Part shown: piece by piece, positions 26,629-35,858 of the stretch | Position numbering within the stretch: position 1 is the stretch's first letter | Layout of the letters: each line of letters opens with the position of its first letter | From: Collinsella provencensis | Lineage (GTDB): Bacteria; Actinomycetota; Coriobacteriia; Coriobacteriales; Coriobacteriaceae | Assembly: GCF_900199705.1 (NCBI RefSeq) | Contig: NZ_LT904908.1 | Span: 1,535,452-1,599,451, forward strand | DNA: 64,000 bases | Reading direction: 5' to 3' | Translations under genes and position numbers: made by a program | The notes under the pieces: generated by a model | What the model saw: the letters and a program-made list of their open reading frames with translations, nothing else | Told to the model about the DNA's origin: nothing | The model's database searches: none

Positions 26629-29037
26629 ATGGCCGAGCGAGAACAAGATATTGCGTCCATCATGTCGATGGTGGCGGCGTTGGCACCCGAGAGCATCGGG
26701 TTAAAGGCAAAAACGACGGCTAGTGCGAGCAAAGAGGAAGGCGGCAATGCGGTCGCGACTTCTGTCCAAGCGACGAACGCCGCGCCTGATACAAAAAGCT
26801 CCGCCGACAGGCCCGTAGCGGCATCGCTGACCATGGCAGATCTGCCTGAGACCAAGCCTGTTGATATCGATCCCGCAGCAACGACCGCGCGCATCGTTCG
26901 CACGCTCGCCTCGGAGCTCAACCTCGCCCCGCAACGCATTAAAGCTGTGATGGAGCTCATCGATGAGGGCGCGACTATTCCCTTCATTGCGCGCTATCGC
27001 AAAGAGGTGACGGGCGGCATGGACGACGTCGCGCTCCGTGCGCTTGACGATCGCCTCACGTACCTGCGCAATCTTGAGCAGCGCAAAGCCGAGGTTTTGG
27101 CGCTCATCAACGCTCAGGGAAAACTCACGTCTGAGCTGCGTGATGCAATCGAGCAGGCAATGGTGTTGCAGCGCGTCGAGGACCTCTACAAGCCGTTTAG
27201 GAAAAAGCGCGTTACGCGCGCATCCAAAGCCCGGGCTGCCGGTCTCGAGCCATTGGCGAATCTCATTCTCATGCAGTCTGACCGAGGGGATGAACCGCTG
27301 GCAGTCGCGGCTCAATACCTGAACGCCGAGGCGGGTTTCGGCACGCCCGAGGCGGCGCTTGCCGGCGCGCGTGACATCGTTGCGGAGTGCATCGCAGAGG
27401 ATGCGGAAAACGTTGCGGATATGCGCACGTTTGCCCATGCGACCGCTTTGATCGTGTCCGAGGCGATGGATGCCGAGGAAAAAACGCCCTATGAGGCGTA
27501 TTACGATTTCTCCGAGCTCGCGCGAACGATTCCGAATCACCGGATTCTTGCCATCAACCGCGGTCAACGTGAGGGAAAACTGCGTGTTCAGGTGAGCATG
27601 GATGCCGAGGCGGCAATAAATCGCCTGCTCAGTAGGTATCCGCGTCGTCGCGGACCCTTTGCCCCCGTGCTCGCCGAGGCCATTGCCGACGGGTACAAGC
27701 GGCTGATGGCCCCTTCGCTTGAGCGCGAGCTCCGCGTGGATTTGACCATGCGTGCGCAGGAGGATGCCATCAAGGTGTTTGCTAAGAATACGGAGGCACT
27801 GTTGCAGCAGCGTCCCGTGCGTGGTGCCCGCGTGATTGCTCTTGACCCGGGTTATCGCGCGGGTTGCAAGGTCGCCGTGCTCGATGAGTTTGGCACGCTG
27901 CTCGACCATACGATTTTGTATCCCACACCACCCCGTAGGGATATCGCGGGTACCAAGCGCGAGCTGGCACGCCTCGTCAAGAAGCATCGCATTAACACCA
28001 TCGTTATCGGCAACGGCACGGCGAGCCGCGAGACTGAGGAGGTTGTGAGCTCGTTCATTGCAGAGCAGGCGCCCGACCTGCGCTATACCATCGTGAATGA
28101 GGCCGGCGCGTCGGTGTATTCCGCCTCAAAGCTGGCAAGCGAGGAGTATCCCGACTTAGATGTAACCACGCGCGGCGCCATGAGCCTGGGTCGCCGCTTG
28201 CAGGATCCGCTGGCGGAGCTCGTCAAGATTCCGCCGCAGTCTATCGGCGTTGGCCAGTACCAGCACGATCTTGACCAGGGCGGATTGTCGCGCGCATTGG
28301 GTCACGTCGTTGAAGACGTGGTCAACCGCGTCGGTGTGAATCTCAACACGGCAAGTCCGAGCTTGCTTTCGTATGTGTCCGGCATCACGCCTGCGGTGGC
28401 GAAAAACATCGTGGCGTATCGCGAGGCAAACGGTGCGTTTACCGATCGTCGTCAGCTCAAGAAGGTGCCCAAACTCGGGCCCAAGGCGTTTGAAAACTGT
28501 GCGGGATTCCTGCGCGTGACGGGCGGCGCTAATCCGCTTGATGCCACGAGCGTTCATCCCGAAAGCTATGAGGTGGCAACAGCCCTGCTCAAGCGTGCGG
28601 GCGTGAAGCCGCAGGCACTTGCGGACGGCGGCGTTCCGGGAATCGGTGCCAAGATCGGCAACTTGGGAAGCATTGCAAGCGAGCTGGGATGTGGTGTGCC
28701 CACCCTGCGCGACATCGTATCTGAGCTGGAAAAGCCCGGACGCGATCCGCGTGACGACGCTCCTGAGGTGGTCTTTAGCCAGGCGGCGCGTGGCATCGAG
28801 GATCTTGAGGTCGGTATGGAACTCACGGGGACCGTGCGTAACGTGGTCGACTTCGGCGCGTTTGTAGATATCGGCGTGCACCAGGACGGCCTCGTGCACA
28901 TCTCCAAGCTTGCGAAACGCTATGTCAAGCATCCAAGCGAGGTGGTGTCGGTGGGCGACACGGTGAAGGTTTGGGTTACAGGGGTCGATCAGGCGCGTAA
29001 GAAGATTTCCCTCACGATGGTCGAAGGCCGTAGCTGA
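26629..29037 (+). CDS. tex: Tex-family RNA-binding transcription accessory protein
   Basis: Protein of 802 residues. Residues about 95-170 start the Tex core (RIKAVMELIDEGATIPFIAR, then YRKEVTGGMDD). The YqgF-like domain follows (ALDPGYRAGCKVAVLD), then the helix-hairpin-helix part (VNLNTASPSLLSYVSGI, FENCAGFLRV) and a C-terminal S1 domain (MELTGTVRNVVDFGAFVDIG). Tex proteins bind RNA and influence transcription. The N-terminal 70-80 residues are a low-complexity Ala/Ser/Lys-rich extension not found in the usual Tex. The gene stands alone. Confidence 0.93.
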   Translation: MAEREQDIASIMSMVAALAPESIGLKAKTTASASKEEGGNAVATSVQATNAAPDTKSSADRPVAASLTMADLPETKPVDIDPAATTARIVRTLASELNLAPQRIKAVMELIDEGATIPFIARYRKEVTGGMDDVALRALDDRLTYLRNLEQRKAEVLALINAQGKLTSELRDAIEQAMVLQRVEDLYKPFRKKRVTRASKARAAGLEPLANLILMQSDRGDEPLAVAAQYLNAEAGFGTPEAALAGARDIVAECIAEDAENVADMRTFAHATALIVSEAMDAEEKTPYEAYYDFSELARTIPNHRILAINRGQREGKLRVQVSMDAEAAINRLLSRYPRRRGPFAPVLAEAIADGYKRLMAPSLERELRVDLTMRAQEDAIKVFAKNTEALLQQRPVRGARVIALDPGYRAGCKVAVLDEFGTLLDHTILYPTPPRRDIAGTKRELARLVKKHRINTIVIGNGTASRETEEVVSSFIAEQAPDLRYTIVNEAGASVYSASKLASEEYPDLDVTTRGAMSLGRRLQDPLAELVKIPPQSIGVGQYQHDLDQGGLSRALGHVVEDVVNRVGVNLNTASPSLLSYVSGITPAVAKNIVAYREANGAFTDRRQLKKVPKLGPKAFENCAGFLRVTGGANPLDATSVHPESYEVATALLKRAGVKPQALADGGVPGIGAKIGNLGSIASELGCGVPTLRDIVSELEKPGRDPRDDAPEVVFSQAARGIEDLEVGMELTGTVRNVVDFGAFVDIGVHQDGLVHISKLAKRYVKHPSEVVSVGDTVKVWVTGVDQARKKISLTMVEGRS

Positions 29038-29093
29038 CCTTTGTGTGACGTTCGATTGCGGGAAAAGAATTTCCAAATAGGGCGTGAGGACGG

Positions 29094-30269
29094 TTATGAG
29101 ATGACTTTTCCGCTCGCGAGGAGTCTCATGTATTGCGTTTTTTCGTGGCGGCAAAGCGCCGCCTTGACCCTTTCGACTATCTCTTTTGCTTTGCGCTTGG
29201 AAATGCCCGTTCTCTCTGCAACGGCAAGCATATCCTGGTCTTCTATGTCTCTTCCCCTTCCGTTTACGGTGGTGGCGTGCTCGCCGTTCATTCCTGGGTT
29301 TTGCGTAAGATCATATGCGGGTGAGAGGGCCCACCCGTCAGATTCTCGATAAAGGAACGTGAAGTTTTTCGAGTGGTCATCGCGATTTCCGCACAGAACG
29401 TTAAAGCACATCAGACGGAACATCTTTTCGACTTCACTCGTGCTGCCGGTCAACTTGAGCGTTAGTCGCATGAGAATGTCGTAGTCGAGATTCGGAATAC
29501 GATGAGATGTTTCAAGCAGGGCGGCGGCTGAGGCCATGTGGATCTTTCGAACTGCCCCATCTGGTGTCGTGATGCGATCAAAGCGCTTCGTGGCGAAATA
29601 ACCACTGCACTGTTGAGAAGGCAGGAGACGTACTTGAGGCATTTCGATTCCGCATTCAGCGGCTGCGAGGGCGAGCTCGTATTCAGTTTGTCCAATGTCT
29701 TCGGGGTCGAGCGAAGAGGGAAATTTCACAATCCATTCCTCTCCATCGATCATGTAGAAAACCTTGGGTCGAGCTCCTCCCGAGGATCCTCCCATAGCGA
29801 ACAGGGCATCGAGGTTTTGCGATTCATGGGACGCTAGGACCGTTGCGCATTCAGCTGCAATTTCGTCAAGGTTTTCGATTGTTGACTCCAAGGGAGTATC
29901 GATTGCGGGGCGATATTCGAGTGCTCCCGATCCGTTTGAGCCGACAATTGCGAGGCGACCGAGGGCGCCGACTTCGTATGGGTCAATGCCATGCGAAGTT
30001 AGCATTCTATCAACCAGCAGCCTACCCCAACCGTCGGGAAGGCTATCGTCGAAGACGCCAAACAGTCCCATCAGCGGTTCAGGGTTTGCAACAAAGACGT
30101 CATTTCGCAATGGCAAGCTGAGAGGGCTGATTGAGAATCCGTCATTCAACCAGCTTGGGGCGTATTGAAACGCTGTGAGCTTTTCGGGTGTTTCTGCGAG
30201 CGTTCCTACATGGCGATTCTTGTAGAAGACGTCGAGTTTGCTAACGGAGACGGTTGATTTGTCCAGCAT
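29094..30269 (-). CDS. hipA: HipA-family serine/threonine kinase toxin
   Basis: Protein of 391 residues with the HipA fold. The N-terminal subdomain (VFYKNRHVGTLAE, then FDDSLPDGWGRLLVDR) is followed by the ATP-binding part (GSSGGARPKVFY, WIVKFPSS), the catalytic loop NVLCGNRDDHSKNF and the metal-binding SPAYDLTQNPG. HipA toxins phosphorylate aminoacyl-tRNA synthetases and cause growth arrest. Catalytic residues appear intact. GGAGG precedes the start, and the XRE antitoxin gene ends three bases upstream. Confidence 0.92.
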   Translation of the reverse strand: MLDKSTVSVSKLDVFYKNRHVGTLAETPEKLTAFQYAPSWLNDGFSISPLSLPLRNDVFVANPEPLMGLFGVFDDSLPDGWGRLLVDRMLTSHGIDPYEVGALGRLAIVGSNGSGALEYRPAIDTPLESTIENLDEIAAECATVLASHESQNLDALFAMGGSSGGARPKVFYMIDGEEWIVKFPSSLDPEDIGQTEYELALAAAECGIEMPQVRLLPSQQCSGYFATKRFDRITTPDGAVRKIHMASAAALLETSHRIPNLDYDILMRLTLKLTGSTSEVEKMFRLMCFNVLCGNRDDHSKNFTFLYRESDGWALSPAYDLTQNPGMNGEHATTVNGRGRDIEDQDMLAVAERTGISKRKAKEIVERVKAALCRHEKTQYMRLLASGKVIS

Positions 30270-30272
30270 GCG

Positions 30273-30569
30273 CTACCTCCGTTTTTGGCTTGCATTCGAA
30301 AGCGCGATGACTTCGTCGATAGACGCGTAGGTCTTTCTGGAAAAGAGGGAATCGAAATCCGATTCGCAGTTCAGGGCGAGCGAAATCGCAATCAGCGATT
30401 GGAGGGAAATAAGCCCTTTTTGTTCGAATCGCTTGTAAGACGCAAGCGTAACTCCCGCCTTTTTTGCAAGTGCGGCTTGAGTGAGGCCACGCTCTTTGCG
30501 TCGTTGCTTAACGCGCGCTGCAAGTTCACGGGATATTTCTGGTTCTGTTTTAATGTCGAGAGATATCAT
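30273..30569 (-). CDS. hipB: HipB-like XRE antitoxin/repressor
   Basis: DNA-binding protein of 98 residues with a Cro/C1 helix-turn-helix at about residues 17-70 (RVKQRRKERGLTQAALAKKA, GVTLASYKRFEQKG). It precedes hipA by three bases, the normal antitoxin-first order. It should repress the operon by binding the AT-rich palindromes just upstream and should neutralise HipA. No convincing ribosome-binding site lies before the ATG at 30569, since the start codon abuts the operator-like repeat. Translation may therefore be weak or initiate unusually. Confidence 0.85.
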   Translation of the reverse strand: MISLDIKTEPEISRELAARVKQRRKERGLTQAALAKKAGVTLASYKRFEQKGLISLQSLIAISLALNCESDFDSLFSRKTYASIDEVIALSNASQKRR

Positions 30570-30570
30570 A

Positions 30571-30625
30571 GCTAATATATTATCCGTTTCATAGCTAGAA
30601 GCATAATAATAGCTAATATATTAGC
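30571..30625. promoter_or_regulatory. Operator-like palindromes upstream of hipBA
   Basis: The perfect palindrome GCTAATATATTAGC lies at 30612-30625 and a near copy, GCTAATATATTA, at 30571-30582, 41 bases apart, roughly four helical turns. A further TAGCTAG is between them. The AT-richness contrasts with the surroundings. This is the expected place for cooperative HipB binding. Confidence 0.6.
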
Positions 30626-30697
30626 ATAATTATACCCTTCTTTCTTTTGTGCGAGATGACTTGTTGTTCATTCATTTCTGTCGAGTTTTGAGTTTGT

Positions 30698-30869
30698 GGT
30701 CAATTTACCCCCAGACTGGGGTCAATCGAAGCGTAGGTTTGGGTGTTTGTCCCATTTTAAATGGTGAATCCTGCGGTTATGTTGACGACTGAATGTCACG
30801 TGTGTGCTATAAGGGCAAAACTCATCCAATTTCGGGTGTCGGACACCCCAGTCTGACCCCATTTTGACC
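30698..30869. repeat. Small inverted-repeat unit upstream of DAHP synthase
   Basis: 25-base arms at 30698-30722 and 30845-30869 match at 18 of 25 positions when one is reversed. Both share GGTCAA at one end and CAGACTGGGGT at the other. The perfect hairpin GGGTGTC-G-GACACCC lies inside the right arm (30835-30849). It looks like a decayed MITE or REP-like repeat within the 427-bp gap between hipB and the DAHP synthase gene. Confidence 0.45.
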
Positions 30870-30996
30870 ATAAACGCAAAACGCGATGACGAGGGTAAGG
30901 TAAATTGTTGTGGATGCCGGCGTCCACGCTTCGATTTCGCATACGTTCGCGCCATAATGCCGGTACCGATTCATCGAACTGTTCCGAGGAGCCGTC

Positions 30997-32028
30997 ATGG
31001 CAATGAATTTCAAGCGCCGCTTGCCCATCCCTAAGGAGATTCGCGAGGAGATGCCTCTGCGTTCCGACCTCGTTGAGGCCAAACAGCGCTTTGACGAGCA
31101 GGTTGCAGCGATTTTCCGTGGCGAGGACGACCGCCGCGTGCTGATTATCGGCCCTTGTTCCGCCGACCGCGAGGACTCCGTGTTGGATTACATGACGCAC
31201 CTTGCCAAGCTGCAGGAACGCGTTGTCGACCGCCTGGTCATCATTCCGCGCGTTTATACCAACAAGCCGCGCACCAAGGGCACCGGTTACAAAGGTTTGC
31301 TTCACAACCCCGACCCCGAGGCTCCGGCCGATCTGCTTGAGGGCGTGAAGGCGATTCGCCACATGCACCTGCGTGTTATCGAGGAGACGGGCTTTTTCAC
31401 CGCTGACGAAATGCTCTATCCCAGCAACTACCAGTACCTCATCGACTTGCTGTCCTATGTGGCAATCGGCGCCCGCTCGGTGGAAAACCAGGAGCACCGC
31501 TTGGTGAGCTCGGGCGTTCCCGTGCCCGTGGGCATGAAGAATCCCACGGCGGGTTCGACCACAGTCATGCTCAATTCGATCTACGCCGCCCAGGCGCCGC
31601 AGTCGTTCATCTACCGCAACTGGGAGGTCGAGACGGAAGGAAACCCGCTGGCACACGCGGTGCTGCGCGGTTACATCGGCCTCGATGGGCGCACGTACCC
31701 CAATTACCACTACGAGCACCTCGAGCGTCTTGCCGAGCGCTACACGGAGGAAGCGGGCTACGCCAACCCCGCCGTGATCGTTGACTGCAACCACGACAAC
31801 TCCGGCAAGCGCCCCTTTGAGCAGCTTCGCATCTGCAAGGAGGTGCTTGACTCCTGTCGTCGCAACGAGGATGTGTCGCGTCTGGTGCGCGGCTTCATGG
31901 TCGAGAGCTATCTCGAGGATGGCAACCAGCCTGTGGACGGTGGCGTTTACGGCAAGTCGATTACCGACGCCTGCATCGGGTGGGAAAAGACGGAGCGCCT
32001 GGTGCTCAATCTCGCCGAGCGCGTGTAG
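30997..32028 (+). CDS. 3-deoxy-7-phosphoheptulonate (DAHP) synthase, AroG/F/H type
   Basis: Enzyme of 343 residues condensing phosphoenolpyruvate and erythrose-4-phosphate, the first step of the shikimate pathway. Type I-alpha signatures: LIIGPCSADR, VIIPRVYTNKPRTKGTGYKG, LVSSGVPVPVGMKNPTAGST, VIVDCNHDNSGK and the C-terminal MVESYLEDGNQ. The N-terminal extension typical of feedback-regulated AroG/F/H is present (residues 1-50), so inhibition by an aromatic amino acid is likely, though which one cannot be read. GAGGAG sets the start. No other aro gene is adjacent. Confidence 0.94.
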   Translation: MAMNFKRRLPIPKEIREEMPLRSDLVEAKQRFDEQVAAIFRGEDDRRVLIIGPCSADREDSVLDYMTHLAKLQERVVDRLVIIPRVYTNKPRTKGTGYKGLLHNPDPEAPADLLEGVKAIRHMHLRVIEETGFFTADEMLYPSNYQYLIDLLSYVAIGARSVENQEHRLVSSGVPVPVGMKNPTAGSTTVMLNSIYAAQAPQSFIYRNWEVETEGNPLAHAVLRGYIGLDGRTYPNYHYEHLERLAERYTEEAGYANPAVIVDCNHDNSGKRPFEQLRICKEVLDSCRRNEDVSRLVRGFMVESYLEDGNQPVDGGVYGKSITDACIGWEKTERLVLNLAERV

Positions 32029-32124
32029 CCGCGGTCACGTTGCTTGTTGTCGTGCGTGCACGGGCGTACGCGCGCGAGTTGTGTGCGCGTCGTTTGGGGC
32101 GGTTTTTCATCGTTTGGGCTCTTG

Positions 32125-32152
32125 TTGGCAGTGTTGGCGGGATGGGTAGAAT
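32125..32152 (+). promoter_or_regulatory. Promoter candidate for the membrane protein/rsmJ pair
   Basis: TTGGCA (32125-32130) and TAGAAT (32147-32152) with 16-bp spacing, 55 bases before the start at 32207. Confidence 0.5.
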
Positions 32153-32206
32153 AAGGCCGGCACTTTCCCTCCGGGATGCCTTTGTGCGATAGATTGCGAG
32201 GTTGCC

Positions 32207-33118
32207 ATGACGGATCCGGCCCAGCTGCCCGCCCCCGACCACTCTTACGATATGGAAGACCACCCCGTTTACGAGCCCGTTTACCTCATGGATTACGTGG
32301 TTCGCTACAAGTGGATTGCCGTTGCGGTGCTGTTGGTGCTCGCCCTCGTAAGTGCCATCCCGCTACGCGGTGTCTTCATGTCACCCGAGACGTACTCTTC
32401 CACCATCGCGACGCTCGACGAGAAGAAGGACACCGTTCTTGCGCTCACTGCTGCTTCTGCAGGAACTTCGGCTGCAATTTCGGCCCTTCCCGGTGACGCC
32501 GGCTCACCCATTGCCGAGAAGCTCATGGATCTTTCCGCGGACTTTATGATCGTGTTGGCAGCCATCTATCTTGAAAAATACCTGCTCACGACCTTTGGTT
32601 TTGTAGCCTTTGCCATCTTATTCCCCGCGGCCTGTCTGATGTTTATCGGGTCCATTCTGACCTATGGGCGCCTGAGCTCGAGTGGGATGTTGGCTCGCAT
32701 GGCGCGCAAGGTCACCCTGCTCGGTATCGTGCTCATCATCACTGTTCCCTCGAGCGTGATGCTCACCAACCAGATCGAGGCGACGTTTGACGACTCCATC
32801 AACCAGACGGTTGCCCAGGCTGAGGACGTGATGGAGGAGGCGGAAGGCTCCGAGGAGAAAGAGGATGAAGGCCAGTTGGGCCTGTTTGGTTCTCTGACTG
32901 AAACAGTGGGCGATGGCCTGTCCGCAGTAACCGGCGGTGCCAAAGACATGCTGAACCACTTCATCGAGTCACTGGCGATTATGCTGGTAACCTCGTGTGT
33001 CATCCCGATTTTGGTGTTGCTGTTCTTCCTTTGGGCCGCGAATCTCATTTTGGGCATTAACGTTGAGGCCCCCATGCGGGCGGTTCGCCCCCGCACCTTC
33101 CGCGGTAAGTCCAAATAG
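32207..33118 (+). CDS. Conserved-looking multi-pass membrane protein of unknown function
   Basis: I do not recognise a family. The protein has 303 residues and about five membrane segments: one near residues 36-57, two at about 113-155, one at 169-186, and one at 253-280. Between the fourth and fifth is a highly acidic stretch (AEDVMEEAEGSEEKEDEG). The N-terminal 25 residues are proline/acidic and the C-terminus is basic (RAVRPRTFRGKSK), which suits a cytoplasmic C-terminus. rsmJ follows 18 bases after the stop, so the two are probably co-transcribed. Confidence 0.6.
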   Translation: MTDPAQLPAPDHSYDMEDHPVYEPVYLMDYVVRYKWIAVAVLLVLALVSAIPLRGVFMSPETYSSTIATLDEKKDTVLALTAASAGTSAAISALPGDAGSPIAEKLMDLSADFMIVLAAIYLEKYLLTTFGFVAFAILFPAACLMFIGSILTYGRLSSSGMLARMARKVTLLGIVLIITVPSSVMLTNQIEATFDDSINQTVAQAEDVMEEAEGSEEKEDEGQLGLFGSLTETVGDGLSAVTGGAKDMLNHFIESLAIMLVTSCVIPILVLLFFLWAANLILGINVEAPMRAVRPRTFRGKSK

Positions 33119-33136
33119 GTGGAAGGAGCGCGACCC

Positions 33137-33904
33137 GTGCCTGAGCTGGTGGTTTCCTATACGACGCCCGCGCTTTCCGAGGCAGCGCAACGGCTTGCCA
33201 TGCGTTTGGGTGTCCCCGCTCTTCCGGCGGATGAGGTTGCTACAAGCCAACTGTCTCTCCGTATGGGGGAGGACGGTCTTGCGCTCTCCTGCGACGGTAT
33301 GGAGCTCATGCCCGACTTCGCGGAAATGAAACCGCGCCTCAAGCAGGGGGCGCTTCAGCGCGAGCTGCTGGTCAAAGCCGCTCGCATCAAGGGCGTCGAC
33401 GCTCCAACGGCGGTGGATGCCACGGCGGGTCTTGGAGAGGATTCCCTGCTGCTTGCCGCTGCGGGTTTTGAGGTCACACTGTGCGAGGCGGACCCCGTGA
33501 TTGCCGCATTACTGCGCGATGCCCTGCAGCGAGCGGGGGACGACCCGATGCTTGAGGCGATCGTTGCGCGCATGCACGTGGTGGAAGGGGACAGCAAGGA
33601 TGTGCTGCATGGCGTGGAAACCCCGCCTGACCTGGTGTATCTCGATCCCATGTTCCCCAAGCGCTCCAAAACCGCCGCGGTAAAGAAGAAGTTCCAGCTC
33701 ATCCATCATCTTGAGCGCCCTTGCGATCCGCAAGAAGAAGAGCTGTTGCTGCAGGCCGCGCTCGCCGCGCATCCGCGCAAAGTGGTTATCAAACGTCCTG
33801 TTAAAGGTGCTTATTTGGCGGGCATCAAACCCAGTCACTCCATTGCCGGTAAAGCCGTGCGCTACGACTGCCTGGTGCCTCCGCGACCAGAACATTCGGC
33901 ATAG
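33137..33904 (+). CDS. rsmJ: RsmJ-type class I SAM-dependent rRNA methyltransferase
   Basis: Protein of 255 residues. The SAM-binding motif I is AVDATAGLGEDSLLLAAAG (about residues 91-109), followed by the acidic VTLCEADP. The catalytic-region motif is VYLDPMFPKRSKTAAVKKK, characteristic of RsmJ, which makes m2G1516 in 16S rRNA in E. coli. GGAAGGAG lies eight bases before the GTG at 33137, preferred over the GTG at 33119. The E. coli function is assigned by family resemblance only. Confidence 0.82.
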   Translation: MPELVVSYTTPALSEAAQRLAMRLGVPALPADEVATSQLSLRMGEDGLALSCDGMELMPDFAEMKPRLKQGALQRELLVKAARIKGVDAPTAVDATAGLGEDSLLLAAAGFEVTLCEADPVIAALLRDALQRAGDDPMLEAIVARMHVVEGDSKDVLHGVETPPDLVYLDPMFPKRSKTAAVKKKFQLIHHLERPCDPQEEELLLQAALAAHPRKVVIKRPVKGAYLAGIKPSHSIAGKAVRYDCLVPPRPEHSA

Positions 33905-34058
33905 CCGATTCCACGCCATCACGCCTGAGTAGTGAGCTTTCGTTGATACCCTCGCATAAAACGCGTGGGACGGGTACCATGTCGAAAGTTGGTGCATACC
34001 TCCGTGCGGACCGAACATATCGTGAGGGCGTCCGCTCGTGCGGAAAGGAACGTAACAC

Positions 34059-34967
34059 ATGAAGGCAATCATCCCCGCCGCGGGACTTGGAACGCGTTTT
34101 TTGCCTGCCACCAAATGCACTCCCAAAGAGATGCTTCCCGTTCTCGACAAGCCCGTTATCCAGTACGTGGTCGAGGAGGCGCTCGAACCCGAGGGCGTTG
34201 ACGGCGTGATCATCGTCACGAGCCCTGGCAAGCCCGAGCTGCTCTCGTATTTCCAGCCCGACCGCTCGCTCGAGACGCTGCTGCGCGAGCGCGGCAAGGC
34301 GGGCTATGCCGACGCCATCGCCCACGCGGGCAACATGCCGGTCGACTTCCGCTACCAGTACGAGCCGCGCGGCCTCGGCCACGCCATCCGCTCCGCCGCT
34401 GACGCCTGCGCCGGCGAGCCGTTCCTCGTTTTGCTGGGCGACTACGTGGTTCCTTCCAAGGACATCTGCGACAAGATGATGGAGGTGTCCCAGGCCCATG
34501 GCGGTGCGTCCGTCATCGCCGTTGCTCCGTGCGAGCCCGACCAGGTGAGCCGCTACGGTGTCATCGCGGGCGACTTCGTGGGCACGCTCGAGGGCTACGA
34601 GGGAGCGGGGGAGACCGAGCCCGGCGCCGTGTGGCGCATCGGCGGCCTGGTGGAGAAGCCCGCCCCCGAGGCAGCTCCTTCCAACCTCTACATCGTCGGC
34701 CGCTACTTGCTGAGCCCGCTCGTCATGGAGCTTCTCGCCAGCCAGCAGCCGGGCAAGGGCAACGAGATCCAGCTCACCGACGCCATGGCGCGCAGTCTCG
34801 ACCGCGAAGCCATGTACGCGGTGGTCATCGATCCGCTTTCCGGCTTCGACACCGGTACGCCGAGCGGTTGGGTTGCCACGAATGCCCTGATGGCGGCCAA
34901 GGACCCGCGTTTTGCCGATGAGTTCTGGGCGGCCATCGACGAGCGCGGCGGGCTGAAGCGCGCGTAG
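34059..34967 (+). CDS. galU: UTP-glucose-1-phosphate uridylyltransferase
   Basis: Enzyme of 302 residues making UDP-glucose. The nucleotidyltransferase signature AAGLGTRFLPATKCTPKEML (residues 7-26), the KPVIQYVVEEAL segment, EPRGLGHAIRSA and the catalytic LLGDYVVP are all present, as is FDTGTPSGW near the C-terminus. UDP-glucose feeds glycolipid, capsule and galactose metabolism. AAAGGAA precedes the ATG. It converges with pstB and has no operon partners. Confidence 0.95.
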   Translation: MKAIIPAAGLGTRFLPATKCTPKEMLPVLDKPVIQYVVEEALEPEGVDGVIIVTSPGKPELLSYFQPDRSLETLLRERGKAGYADAIAHAGNMPVDFRYQYEPRGLGHAIRSAADACAGEPFLVLLGDYVVPSKDICDKMMEVSQAHGGASVIAVAPCEPDQVSRYGVIAGDFVGTLEGYEGAGETEPGAVWRIGGLVEKPAPEAAPSNLYIVGRYLLSPLVMELLASQQPGKGNEIQLTDAMARSLDREAMYAVVIDPLSGFDTGTPSGWVATNALMAAKDPRFADEFWAAIDERGGLKRA

Positions 34968-35063
34968 CGGCTTTTCCGGGTGCTCGTTCGGCAGCTTGAT
35001 GGGAGCCCGTCTCCGGGCGTCGGGACCGGATCGTCGCTGTGAGAAGCAGTGTGGTGGCGGGGT

Positions 35064-35858
35064 TCAGCCAAAACGGCCGGAAACGTAATCGAGGGTGCGC
35101 TCGTCGGCGGGGTGATTGAACATCGTCTTGGTATCGTTTACCTCGATCATCTCTCCAAGCAGGAAAAACGCCGTTCGGTCCGAGATACGTCGCGCTTGCT
35201 GCATGTTGTGCGTCACCATGATCACGGTGTAGCGGCTCCGCAAAGTCTGGATCAGTTCCTCGATTTTGGCGGTCGACGCTGGGTCGAGCGCGCTGGTCGA
35301 CTCGTCCATGAGAAGCACCTCGGGCTCCATCGCCAATGCACGCGCAATGCACAGACGCTGCTGCTGCCCGCCCGAGAGCCCCAATGCGTTCCTCTTGAGC
35401 CGGTCCTTGACCTCATCCCAAATCGCGGCGTGGCGAAGCGATTGCTCGACAAGTCCGTCGAGTATCGATTTGCTGCGGATTCCATGTGCTCGTGGCCCAA
35501 ATGCCACGTTGTCATAGATGCTCATGGGGAACGGGTTGGGTTGCTGGAATACCATCCCGACCCGTTGACGCAGCTCTGTTGGCCTTAGCTCGGTGAAGAT
35601 GTCCTGTCCGTTGAGCCGCACCGACCCATCCACAACACAGCCTTCAACCAGGTCGTTCATGCGATTGAGCGTTTTGAGCAGAGTCGATTTGCCGCATCCG
35701 GATGGGCCGATTATCGCCGTGACCTGCTTTCGAGGGAATGCGATGTTCACGTTTTTCAAGGTGTGGTAGTTCCTATAGAACAGATTGAGATTCTCGACCG
35801 TTATGACCGGGTTTCCGATCGATTCATAGGGGGTTTGCGTCAGGTTGTTTGAAATCAC
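35064..35858 (-). CDS. pstB: Phosphate ABC transporter ATPase PstB
   Basis: ABC ATPase of 264 residues. Walker A is [18 protein letters not shown], the Q-loop [19 protein letters not shown] is the Pst hallmark, the signature is [17 protein letters not shown], Walker B is EVLLMDEST and the H-switch is VMVTHNM. It powers phosphate import through PstC/PstA. The GTG start at 35858 overlaps the pstA stop as GTGA. It is the last gene of the operon. A phoU gene, usually next, is missing and convergent galU follows. Confidence 0.96.
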   Translation of the reverse strand: MISNNLTQTPYESIGNPVITVENLNLFYRNYHTLKNVNIAFPRKQVTAIIGPSGCGKSTLLKTLNRMNDLVEGCVVDGSVRLNGQDIFTELRPTELRQRVGMVFQQPNPFPMSIYDNVAFGPRAHGIRSKSILDGLVEQSLRHAAIWDEVKDRLKRNALGLSGGQQQRLCIARALAMEPEVLLMDESTSALDPASTAKIEELIQTLRSRYTVIMVTHNMQQARRISDRTAFFLLGEMIEVNDTKTMFNHPADERTLDYVSGRFG

